Source: an uncultured Eubacterium sp. (GTDB lineage Bacteria > Bacillota > Clostridia > Lachnospirales > Lachnospiraceae). From it: DNA of 64,000 nt. Positions 17,231-26,900 of the stretch are shown in pieces. Every line of letters starts with the position of its first letter. The first letter of the stretch is position 1. The notes below the pieces were generated by a model, which was not told the DNA's origin, searched no databases, and worked only from the letters and a program-made list of their open reading frames with translations. The position numbers were made by a program, and so were the translations under genes. The DNA lies in the NCBI GenBank assembly GCA_910583555.1, contig CAJTXO010000005.1, forward strand, positions 1 to 64,000, in the 5' to 3' direction.

Positions 17231-18865
17231 TTACTCAAACAACTTCAGGTCAATGGCATTTGCCATCGCCTCGTATCCGTCATACGGGTGCAGGCCATCG
17301 TCATGCGTATATTCTTCCAACACATTTTTCGGATTTTCCGGATCGGCCACCGCGCTCTCAAAGTCAATGATGCCATCCATCTGCGAATCCGCCGAGCGCA
17401 TCCAGTTATTGATCATCGTCCTCACCTGCTCGGATCCCTCACTGTAATAATCGCTCGTTCCAAATGGAAGAATCGGCGCGCCGTATACTTTAATGCCATT
17501 ATCGTGGCAGAGTTTCACCATTTTCTGGTACTCCGGCAAAAGCTTGTCATATAAGCTCGCATCCGGCAGCTTGTTCAGGTCGTTGACGCCGAACAGGATG
17601 ATACAGTAGGCAACCCCGTCATGCTCCAGTAGATCCCTGGCAAAACGGTCTTTTCCGGCATCGGTCGGATAACTGCCGAGGATAGAATTGGCGCCGATCC
17701 CCTCATTGATCAGGGAAATGTGGTTCTTTGACTCATCTGCCTGCAGGCGCTTCGCGAAATAGTCGATCCATCTCGTATAGCTGTCCGGTTTTTTCCCTAA
17801 GTAGGAGGCGTCCGTTCCGTATCCGTCCGTGATCGAATCGCCGAAACATACGACCGCCTTACTCTTCGCCGGCGACCAGATGGACACGTCTGCCAGGAAG
17901 AACCAGCTCGTCGTCGTTTTCGGTCTCTTAAATGTCTCCTCGGAAACCTGATTGCCCTCGACCTGATATGTCGTCGCCCTGGCTCCCCGGTGGCCCGTTA
18001 CGTTCTTTTCCGGCGCCGCTCCAAAATAGATGGACACTGCGACATTATCGAGCGCATTGACCGGGAACGCGACCTCGTCCGTCACGATCACCTGTCCCGC
18101 CGGAATGACAAACTCCTCACTGCCTCCTACCGTGACCGCCTGATCGGTAGCCGTATCGATCGTGGACTCGTCTGCTTTGACCTGCTTTGCCAGGTGCATC
18201 GACCGGATCTCCACATCGCTGTCCCCGTACTGGTTAGAAAGGCGCAGCCTCAGCTTGTCCCCGCCGGTCGTCACACGGATGATCTCGCGGACGGTCGTAT
18301 CGGGAAGCGCCTGTTTCGGCATCGCGTCCTTCGTCGCATCACATTTTTCCTCTGCCGTTCCCCACGTCGTCACCCATTTGAATGACTGCACCGGTGTTTC
18401 GGATGCCGGCGGCTCTGTTACCGCCGGTGCGGACGATGACGGTGCCGACGGCTCTGATGGTGCCGATGGCACGGATGATGCCCCGTTCGGAGTCACAGAA
18501 GAGACTGGTTTTTTGTTATCAGATTTATCCTGTACTGTCACTTTACAGGTAAGTGTCTTCTTTTTCTTACCCAGTTTGTACTTCGCCGTGATCGTTGCCT
18601 TTCCGGCTTTCACCCCTCGGATCTTCGCCTTCTTTTTCGACGATTGAACGACCTTCGCAATCTTTTTCTGTTTGGAACCCCATGTGATTTTTGCCTTCTT
18701 TGCCGCGTTTTTCAGTGACAGGGTGATCGTTTTCCCCACCGGCACGGTCGCGCGGCTCTTACTCATCTTTGGTTGTTTCGCCGCCATACTTTCCGCTGGG
18801 GCGAGTAATGACAGCGCCATCGCCATGCTGAGAACGATGCCGCTTGCTCTTTTTACTGCTCGCAT
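17231..18865 (-). CDS. Secreted Big_2-SGNH acetylesterase
   Basis: 544 aa. Signal peptide (residues 1-29), a very lysine-rich bacterial Ig-like domain (~30-115), a Pro/Ser/Ala linker (~118-165), then a two-part esterase: a beta module starting FKWVTTWGTAEEKCD and an SGNH/GDSL hydrolase domain. The four SGNH blocks are visible: FGDSITDG (Ser344), GIGANSILG, FGVNDLN and DGLHPYDGY. Removal of acetyl groups from xylan or pectin is inferred from family and neighbours. The catalytic half is closely similar to the C-terminus of the 1723-aa xylanase at 23939. First gene of a two-gene unit with the GH28 enzyme. Confidence 0.85.
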   Translation of the reverse strand: MRAVKRASGIVLSMAMALSLLAPAESMAAKQPKMSKSRATVPVGKTITLSLKNAAKKAKITWGSKQKKIAKVVQSSKKKAKIRGVKAGKATITAKYKLGKKKKTLTCKVTVQDKSDNKKPVSSVTPNGASSVPSAPSEPSAPSSSAPAVTEPPASETPVQSFKWVTTWGTAEEKCDATKDAMPKQALPDTTVREIIRVTTGGDKLRLRLSNQYGDSDVEIRSMHLAKQVKADESTIDTATDQAVTVGGSEEFVIPAGQVIVTDEVAFPVNALDNVAVSIYFGAAPEKNVTGHRGARATTYQVEGNQVSEETFKRPKTTTSWFFLADVSIWSPAKSKAVVCFGDSITDGYGTDASYLGKKPDSYTRWIDYFAKRLQADESKNHISLINEGIGANSILGSYPTDAGKDRFARDLLEHDGVAYCIILFGVNDLNKLPDASLYDKLLPEYQKMVKLCHDNGIKVYGAPILPFGTSDYYSEGSEQVRTMINNWMRSADSQMDGIIDFESAVADPENPKNVLEEYTHDDGLHPYDGYEAMANAIDLKLFE

Positions 18866-18981
18866 AATACCTTCCTCCTAAAAATAAATGTTTTAAAGAC
18901 CAATAGTTCACATTACAGCCTTACCAATATTTTAACAGAAGTGCCAGCTTATGTAAAGGAGACGGATTACTTTCCGACGGA

Positions 18982-19525
18982 CTACTTTCCGACGGATTTC
19001 TCTCCGACGAAATAACTCTCCGGCGCCCCGAGGCATGATGTCGGCAGCCGCCGGCTCGAATACAATACCATCTTCTGCAGTACGAGCGCCGGATCCTGCG
19101 CGTAAATGCGGATGGTATGCGTTCCCCATTCCAGTTCCCCGAGTTCCACACTCGCCGTATGGACATTGTTGCGCACGCCGTTTGACCAGATCGAATCGCT
19201 CCAGGCACCCGCGTTATACGACGATTTGATCGTATCGATCACCTGCACTTCGCCTCCGTCAATGCTCACCCCGAATTTCATGGAAATATGATCGGCGTCG
19301 ACCGGATTTGACGGCGCGAAATACGTTTCCATCTTATACGCGGCATCGTATTCCAGCATAACTTTGTACTCCACATACGGCGCCTCGGAAACATCCGGGA
19401 AGGATTCGGTCGTCGGAAATACTTTCAGGGCCGACAGTCCCCGTCCGTATCCTGGGATCTTCTTCCACTGAGCCCCATTTTTTCCGGCTCCTGCGTCCGC
19501 ATAATGCTCGGCCTCGATCGAGACG
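18982..19525 (-). pseudogene. Frameshifted C-terminal domain of the GH115 protein
   Basis: This frame continues the GH115 gene: VSIEAEHYADAGAGKNGAQW, then EAPYVEYKVMLEYDAAYK and ESYFVGEKSVGK before the stop. This is the typical C-terminal beta domain of GH115 enzymes. The frame breaks at about 19525, where one base seems missing after GCGCACGGGT. With a base restored there the gene reads straight through to 18982. Confidence 0.8.
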
Positions 19526-22500
19526 ACCCGTGCGCTTCCACAAATGTCATCGGAGCGAGCCAGGACGTATCGACAACGACGGCTGTGACCACCACAGTGA
19601 CCTCCTTCCCGTTTCCTTTGATCGAGATCGTCCCGCTGTCGCTTCCAGTCAGTTTGGAAAAGTCTACGCTCACTTTGACCGTGTCCTGCGCGCTCACCTC
19701 ACCACCCGTCTTGTCCAGCCGGATCCAGTCCCGATCCGCCGTCAGCGTATAGCCAAACGGAGTGTCGCCGCCATTCGTAATATCGATCGTCACCGTTTCC
19801 TGGTTCGTGCTCGTAAATTCCGGCAGCGAAACCGTTCCCGTCGTGTACACATTCGCATCCCCTTCGACGCCGACCATCATATTACTTCCCGCCGGGACAT
19901 CCAGATATTTCGGCGTCGGATAAGCGCCCTGCGGCTTCCACGTATCATGTCCGACATGCGCCGCGTTCCTCGCCTGCGCCATCATACCGTCCCACTTGTC
20001 GCCGACGCCGCCCGGCATATTTTTATTGTAGGTGCGCTCCAACTCCTGATCGAATTCAATCGCCTGCTCCACGAGTCCCGCGTAAACATTGGCACTCGCG
20101 CGCTTCTGTTTGGCGTGCGCTTTATTGAGCCCCGTATAAATCTGCATCCGGTGGATGTTCGCGGACGCGGCCGCGGGATAATAGACGAGCTGGTAATAGG
20201 CCGCCTGCGCTTCTTCCGACAGGATCTCCTTATACTTTTCGGCGTCCCGAATGATCGCCCCGGCGTTTTGCAATACCCTTGCCGCCTCATTATAATTCGT
20301 GAGGTTATATGTAGAGTCCGTGACGATCTCCGGCTTCTTACTGCCGTTTAACTTGAGATAGCGGGAAACGATGGACGTAATATCCTCGATCCCCTTTTCA
20401 TCTGTGTAGTTGCCAAACTGCTGCCCGATCCATGATTTCTGGTATTCCTCAGCACTTTCGATATGGGATGTTCCCCAGCGATCGAAATCCCAGGCCATAT
20501 CGAGGAAATAGGAGATCGGCATTTCCATCGGTTTTAAGTCGCCGACATTCACGATCCAGATGTCCCGGATGCCGTAGTCGTACGCCATCGACATCTGCTC
20601 CCACACCTTCTGCAGCTGCATCGTCTGCACCCACTGGTAGGAAGCCGGCGCCCCATTATAGTCGAAATGATAGTACATGCCCCAGCCGCTCTCGCGGTTT
20701 TTGTTCGCTTCCGTCGGCAGCGTGCGCACATTACCATAATTGTCTTCCGAGAGAAGGATCGTCACATCGTCCAGTCCTTCCCACTCCCGCAGTCCGGGAA
20801 CGCCGTCGCCGCCCTGCCAGTACTCTTCTACCTCCTTGTACAGCGCCAGCATTTTCGGCTTATCCTGCAGTCCGTGTTGATTTAATATGTTTTTCTGCTC
20901 GGTGATGATCTCTTTGAGAAGGCTGATGTTTTCTTCCAGTGTACTTCCTTCGGGAAGCATCGTCGTATCGCCGTCGCCGCGCATGCCGACCGTGGCGATA
21001 TTGTCAAATGCGCCGCGGGTTTTCGCGCCCTCTTCGAAGAACTGCATCAATCCCTCCCGGTTTTTCACGAAATCCCATTCCCCGGTTCCGTAGTTTTTCT
21101 TATTGCGCACCCAGTCCTGATGCGCCAGCATCATCGGCTCATGATGCGACGTTCCCATGACAACGCCGTACGTATCCGCCAGTTTCGCGCTGGCGTCCGC
21201 ACTCTCACTTCCGTCCGCGCCAAACGAGGAATTCCACATGGCCGGCCACAGATAATTTCCTTTCAGACGGAGGATGAGCTGGAACACTTTTTCATAAAAT
21301 TTTTCGTTGAATTTTCCGCCCTTTTCTTCTTTAAAGAAATTGTTGACCCACGTTCCCAGCGACGGCTCCTCATCGTTGAGGAAAATACCGCGGTATTTGA
21401 CCGAAGGTTCTTTGGATACCGTTTCGATCTGCGAATAACGGAACGAGACCGTCTGCTGTCTGGCCGGGTTGACATCCGCCCAGTACACCCAGGGGGATAC
21501 CCCCATCTGTTCGGAAATATGGAACATGCCGTAGATCGTGCCCCGCTTATCGCTTCCCACGACAACGAGCGCCTGCTGGATGCCTGCCACGGGATTTTCC
21601 ACCACTTCGATCTTATATGTCTCCCATTTTCCCTGAATCGCCGATACGTCGAGTTTTCCCTCGCGGATCAAAGAATCAATGAGCGCATGGTTTCCGATGC
21701 TTCCGGCGATCACCGGCGTTCCCTTTAACTCATCCGCCTTTGTGACCACGTCCATGTCGGCGTCAGCGACCAGCTTCACATCTTCGGCCACACAGTCCGC
21801 GATGAGTTTCAGTCCCTCATAGTCGGCGCCATTCTCGTCCAGAAGGATCTGCGCGGCCCGGTTCTGCTCCGCCAGTACGTAAATGCCGTCTTCCTTCGGC
21901 GTCGCGGACGGGACTGCCGGGGATGGCGATACGGGAGCCGCGGAAGGTTCTGCCGGCTTCTGAGACGCCTGAGCTGACGCTCCCTTTTCTACGGTCACCG
22001 TGCAGGTCGCTTTCTTTCCCCATCCATCTGCCGCATAGGCGGTAATCTTTGCCGTCCCCGCCTTCTTCGCCGTTACTGTTCCGCTCTGATTCACGGAAGC
22101 CACGGAACGGTCGGACGATTGGAATACCACCTTCTTTTCGGTCGCGCTTTTCGGTAAAATTTTTGCCAGCAGCTTACACTGTCCGGCGTTCCCGTCTGTA
22201 CCGCCTGTACCATTGACATACAGTGTCACCTTCCCGGTGTTTAACGTCACTTTTGAAACCTTTTTCAGTTTTTTCAAGACTTTTACCTGAATACGTGCCA
22301 TCTTTTTGCTCCCATCAGTCGCGCGGACTGTCACTCTGGCTGTCCCCGCTTTTTTTGCCGAAAGGATTCCCCGCGAAGAAACGGAAACGATCGACGGCTT
22401 ACTCGAGCGGTATGTTACCTTTTTGTTTTTTGCCGCCTTCGGCAGAATCTCTGTTTTTAACCGGTATTTGCTGCCCTTCTTCATTGACAGTCTGGAAATC

Positions 22501-22685
22501 TCCGGCTTGACGACCGAGATACTCTTTACTTTTTTCGCCTGCGGCGCTGCCCCTGCCGTTTCCCCTCTACTCATGAGGCCGAATGCAGTTGACAGCAAAG
22601 ATAACATCATCAGAGTTATCAAAGATACCGCCAACGGCAATCTCAGCAAGAACACCCGAAGCGGGCAATTCTTGATCCATGACAT
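19425..22685 (-). CDS. Secreted GH115 xylan alpha-1,2-glucuronidase (3' end frameshifted)
   Basis: 1086 aa before the shifted stop. Signal peptide or anchor (~15-45), two lysine-rich Big_2 domains (~51-136 and ~137-231), a Pro/Ala linker, then the GH115 region from ~265 (YVLAEQNRAAQILLDENGA, GTIYGMFHISEQMGVSPWVYWADV, FLNDEEPSLGTWVNNFF, GNYLWPAMWNSSF). GH115 enzymes remove 4-O-methyl-glucuronic acid side chains from glucuronoxylan. The last ~35 residues here are out-of-frame; the true C-terminal domain continues in another frame to 18982. Good RBS (AAGGAGGA). It is divergent from the AraC regulator. The product may be inactive, or the shift could be a sequencing error. Confidence 0.85.
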   Translation of the reverse strand: MSWIKNCPLRVFLLRLPLAVSLITLMMLSLLSTAFGLMSRGETAGAAPQAKKVKSISVVKPEISRLSMKKGSKYRLKTEILPKAAKNKKVTYRSSKPSIVSVSSRGILSAKKAGTARVTVRATDGSKKMARIQVKVLKKLKKVSKVTLNTGKVTLYVNGTGGTDGNAGQCKLLAKILPKSATEKKVVFQSSDRSVASVNQSGTVTAKKAGTAKITAYAADGWGKKATCTVTVEKGASAQASQKPAEPSAAPVSPSPAVPSATPKEDGIYVLAEQNRAAQILLDENGADYEGLKLIADCVAEDVKLVADADMDVVTKADELKGTPVIAGSIGNHALIDSLIREGKLDVSAIQGKWETYKIEVVENPVAGIQQALVVVGSDKRGTIYGMFHISEQMGVSPWVYWADVNPARQQTVSFRYSQIETVSKEPSVKYRGIFLNDEEPSLGTWVNNFFKEEKGGKFNEKFYEKVFQLILRLKGNYLWPAMWNSSFGADGSESADASAKLADTYGVVMGTSHHEPMMLAHQDWVRNKKNYGTGEWDFVKNREGLMQFFEEGAKTRGAFDNIATVGMRGDGDTTMLPEGSTLEENISLLKEIITEQKNILNQHGLQDKPKMLALYKEVEEYWQGGDGVPGLREWEGLDDVTILLSEDNYGNVRTLPTEANKNRESGWGMYYHFDYNGAPASYQWVQTMQLQKVWEQMSMAYDYGIRDIWIVNVGDLKPMEMPISYFLDMAWDFDRWGTSHIESAEEYQKSWIGQQFGNYTDEKGIEDITSIVSRYLKLNGSKKPEIVTDSTYNLTNYNEAARVLQNAGAIIRDAEKYKEILSEEAQAAYYQLVYYPAAASANIHRMQIYTGLNKAHAKQKRASANVYAGLVEQAIEFDQELERTYNKNMPGGVGDKWDGMMAQARNAAHVGHDTWKPQGAYPTPKYLDVPAGSNMMVGVEGDANVYTTGTVSLPEFTSTNQETVTIDITNGGDTPFGYTLTADRDWIRLDKTGGEVSAQDTVKVSVDFSKLTGSDSGTISIKGNGKEVTVVVTAVVVDTSWLAPMTFVEAHGSSRSRPSIMRTQEPEKMGLSGRRSQDTDGDCRP

Positions 22686-22907
22686 ACGATTCCTCCTTAT
22701 CCTGCGCAGCTGCTGCTCACATGTCCGGCCGCGCCCAATTAAAAATGTACTTGCACAATTGCTATTTACGTTTTATAATAGCACTAAATACAAGCAACTT
22801 CCTTTTGTCTTTTGTACAAAAACTTGCAAATATTGCGCACATGGTTCTGATTGAGGCAGCTGTCGCCCCGCCGCCCTGTGCATAAACACAAAGAAATGAG
22901 GGTACGT

Positions 22908-23750
22908 ATGATCAGGGAATTTTCAGAAAAAATAGATTTTAACCGATTGGTTTCGATGTCATCCTATGTTTCGGACTTCCACATCCACAATTTTTATGAA
23001 TTTTTCGTTCTTCTGGACGGGGAATTATCATTTTTTATCCAGGATTCCTGCTATCAGATCACGGCAGGGACCATGCTGGTGATCAACGATCTGGAACTGC
23101 ATAAAGCGATCAACCGCCTGCAGACGCCATATGAACGCATCTACATCCATATCCCGCCCCCGTTTTTCCAGCGGCACCAGACGCCGGAGATCGACCTGTC
23201 CGCTTGTTTTCACAACCGGGAACCCGGAACAAACAACGTCGTTTTACTGGACGACTCCCAGCTCCAGTACATTTTGCTGCAATACGAACATATGAAACAG
23301 TCATTGTCCTACCCATTAGCAGGGCAAACGCTTCTGATGGAAACTTATCTGCTGCAGCTTCTCATTTTTATCAACCACCTGTTTGACGGAACACCGGCCG
23401 TGCTGCCGTGCACATATTCGGAAAACACACAGACCATTCTCAAATACATACAGGATCATCTGCTGGAGCCGATCACGCTCGACGAACTGGCCGAGCACTT
23501 ATTTCTGAATAAATATTACATGTGCCACATGTTTAAAAAGGAAACCGGGACTACGATCTTCAATTATCTTCTCCTGTGCCGCCTCTCAAAAGCAAAATCC
23601 CTGCTCATGCAGGGAAAAAATGTGACAGAAACGTGTTATGGCGCCGGATTTAAAGACTACACGAACTTTATCACGTCATTTAAAAAATTTACCGGCTATA
23701 CGCCAAAGAAATTTCAGAAGCTGATTTTGAACGGCCAGAACAGGCAGTAA
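22908..23750 (+). CDS. AraC-family transcriptional regulator
   Basis: ~280 aa from the ATG at 22908, which has GAGGG just upstream; the open frame extends to 22851 without a better start. The N-terminal cupin-like sensor domain (FHIHNFYEFFVLLDGELSFF, about residues 23-43) is typical of sugar-responsive AraC proteins. The C-terminal double helix-turn-helix spans ~180-275 (LDELAEHLFLNKYYMCHMFK, then AGFKDYTNFITSFKKFTGYT). It stands between, and opposite to, the GH115 gene and the xylanase gene, so it is the likely local activator of xylan degradation; the ligand is not predictable. Confidence 0.9.
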   Translation: MIREFSEKIDFNRLVSMSSYVSDFHIHNFYEFFVLLDGELSFFIQDSCYQITAGTMLVINDLELHKAINRLQTPYERIYIHIPPPFFQRHQTPEIDLSACFHNREPGTNNVVLLDDSQLQYILLQYEHMKQSLSYPLAGQTLLMETYLLQLLIFINHLFDGTPAVLPCTYSENTQTILKYIQDHLLEPITLDELAEHLFLNKYYMCHMFKKETGTTIFNYLLLCRLSKAKSLLMQGKNVTETCYGAGFKDYTNFITSFKKFTGYTPKKFQKLILNGQNRQ

Positions 23751-23882
23751 CGCTGCATAATCAATGTTTTAGTAATACTGCATCTTGTGCCTCCTTCTAT
23801 TTAATTATTTTCTTTTTCTGAATCATCCAGCAGTTCAGGTTCTTTAGCGTTAGCTGATGATAAAACGCTAATTTAGAGCAAA

Positions 23883-23927
23883 AAAGCAGCCCGACCTTTT
23901 CAAATACAGAAAAGCCGGACTGCTTTT
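23883..23927. terminator. Bidirectional terminator between araC-type gene and xylanase gene
   Basis: A long imperfect stem (AAAAGCAGCCCGACCTTTT with AAAAGCCGGACTGCTTTT) flanked by A-runs on one side and T-runs on the other, between two convergent genes. It can end transcripts in both directions. Confidence 0.75.
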
Positions 23928-23938
23928 ACACATTTGCT

Positions 23939-26900
23939 TTATTCAAACATTGTCAGATCGATCGCCTTTGCCATCTCCTCATACCCGTCATACGGGTGCA
24001 GGCCATCCTCATGTGTATATTTCTCCAAAATATTTTTCGGATTTTCCGGGTCGGCAACGGCACTCTCGAAATCAATGATGCCATCCATCTGTGAATCCGT
24101 GGAACGCATCCATTCATTGATCTGCGTCCGCACTTGCTCGGAAGCCTCCGTATAGTTAACGCTCGTTCCGAATGGAAGAATCGGCGCGCCATATACTTTA
24201 ATGCCATTATCATGGCAAAGCTTCACCATTTTCTGGTACTCGGGAAGCAGTTGGTCGTATTTATCCGTATTCTCCAACTTGGTAATATCGTTGACACCAA
24301 ACAGGATGATACAGTAACCGACGCCGTCATGTTTCAAAAGATCTCTCGTAAAACGGTCTTTTCCGGCATCGGTCGGATAGGCGCCGAGGATTGAGTTCGC
24401 GCCAATTCCCTCGTTGATCACGGAAATGTGTTTCGTCTTGTCATTCGCCTGGAGCCTTTTCGCGAAATAGTCCACCCATCTCGTATAGCTGTCAGGCTTT
24501 TTCCCGAGATAGGTCGCATCCGTTCCGTACCCGTCCGTGATCGAATCCCCAAAGCAGACGACCGCCTTGCTCTCCTTTGTCGACCAGATTGAGGCATCCG
24601 CCAGGAAAAACCAGCTCGTTGTCGTCTGCGCATCCGTGAATGTCGCGTCCGAAACGTGGTTGCCCGATACCTGATACGTCGTAGCCCTCGCCCCGCGGTG
24701 GCCCGTTATGTTCTCTGTCGGCGCCGTGCCGAAATAGGACGTGACAGCCACATTGTCAAGGGCATTGACCGGGAAATCGACCGGGTCTGTAATGATCACC
24801 TTTCCCTTGGGAATGACAAATTCTGTCTTTCCACCCACCTTAACTTCTGTATCCGTCGCCGTATCGATCGTGGACGCATCCGCCTGTACCTGTTTTGCCA
24901 AATGGAGCGACTTTATCGTCACATCGCTTGCTCCGTACTGATTTGAGAGACGAAGACGGAATTTCTCACCGCCTGTCGTCACACGGATGATCTGCCGCAC
25001 AGTCGTATCCTCCAGTGCAAGTTTCGGCATCGCAGGCGCATTACCATCATTATCTTTCAGATCACATTTTTCCTCGGCCGTTCCCCACGTCGACACCCAG
25101 CGGTTTGTCGCGCTGCCGAGACTCTTCACCTGGATACCCGTGATGGTAATTCCATTTAATGTCCCGCCGGATGCTGTTGCTTTTAGCGAAAGAAGATTTG
25201 CCGTCTCCTGCTTTAGTTCTTCCGCATTATTTCCTACCGTTAGCATGCCAGTTATGGTAAAGTTTCCTGCCTGATAAGACAAATCCCCGTCTCCCTGACC
25301 ACCTATTCCTACTCCTTTGTTCTTCGTATAGTAATAATGATCCGATGCCGTAGCCCCCCCGTTCGCAAGCCACATACGGAAGCCGTCAGACTCATCCGAA
25401 AGCGTTCCACTGACGGTTACTTCCACCCTCGACCCTTTCATCAAAGTATCCATTTTCGGAAGAGGGATTGTCACCTGTTCAATGTTATTCAGCAACTTGC
25501 CATTTTCCACGTTTTCACCGCCGGACAGATTAGCAGGATCGAGCGAGGCTACATCACGGAATGAAAGGGATTTTACCGTAATCTTAATCGTCTTCCCATC
25601 TGTGAGTTCATTGGGATTAAAAATCTGGAATCCACTGATACATCCGTCAGGGCAATTGTTTGTCGCATTTAAGATGAGCGTCTTTTCCTGCGCGGACTCT
25701 TTTACTTGCTGATTCCAATCAGGATCTTTTTCTCCGTACTTGTCATACAGCGCATGCCCGAGATTTCCTCCCTCACTCGTATACTTGAGTACAACAGATC
25801 TGTAAGCGGTTCCGTTCCAGTTGCCCTGCGGCACATGGAAATTACATGCGGCATACTGCTTCTTAAAGGTAATCGTAATGGAGCCGTCGGCATTTTTTTG
25901 AATTTCCGCGCTTCCATTTTCACTTTCACAGGCACCTTCTGTCGTCAGATCCACGTCCAGCGCTGGCGGTGCCGTCGGTTTCTCCGTCGGCGGCTGTGTT
26001 GGTGTCCGCGACGGCGTCGGTGTCGGCGGAACGGTCGGTACCGCTGTCGGCAGCGTCGGCCTCTGCGGCGGGTTCAACGACGGATCCAGATCATACTTCG
26101 TCGGATTTGCTTTGCCGCAGAACATCATCGACTTGATCGTAATCTTAATGGTCGCCGTATCCTGCGTAAATATCTGGAACCCGCGGATACAATCACCTGC
26201 ACACTCATTTGTAACACTGAAGATCAGTCTTTTCTCCGCTCCCTGTGTATTCTTGATCATCTTGCCCCAGTTCGGATGCTTGCCGGCATTCATATTGGCA
26301 GGCCCAACTGTGTTTCCATCATACAGTGAGTAGTTCAGATCTCCCCCCTCACTCGTATAGGTAAGGACAACAGATTTGTAATCCACATCGTCCCACTCAC
26401 TTTTCGGCAGGAAGAAATTGTGTGCTCCGCCGCCGTTAAACGTAAGCGTGATCGAACCGTCATCGTTTACGACATAGGATGTCTTCGTACCGAGATCTTC
26501 ACCCTCGTAAGTGTCATCGTTCATATCCTCTTTAAAATCATATACCCGCAGCGGCGGCGCCGTCGGTGCCGGCTTACTCCATTCAGATTCTGCCGCCTGC
26601 ATGAACGCATAGTACGACGGTTTTGCCTCGTACGGAGGTTGTGCGAACTGATCTTCCTCTCCGTGGAACATCAGCGCGTGGGTTTTCACCCATGACACGC
26701 CGTCATGCATGCCCCACCATGTCAGTCCATTGATCTGGTAATGATAATCCCGCTGCAGGTTGATCAGCCTCTTTGTCAGGTCGCTGACATATTGCGCCTG
26801 CACCTCGTAACCCGCCATTTTTTCCTTGTATGGAAGCGGGCTCGCCAGTCTCTGCCCCGAATCATCTTTCAGATAGGTAACTTTCTTTCCGTTCTCCTCT

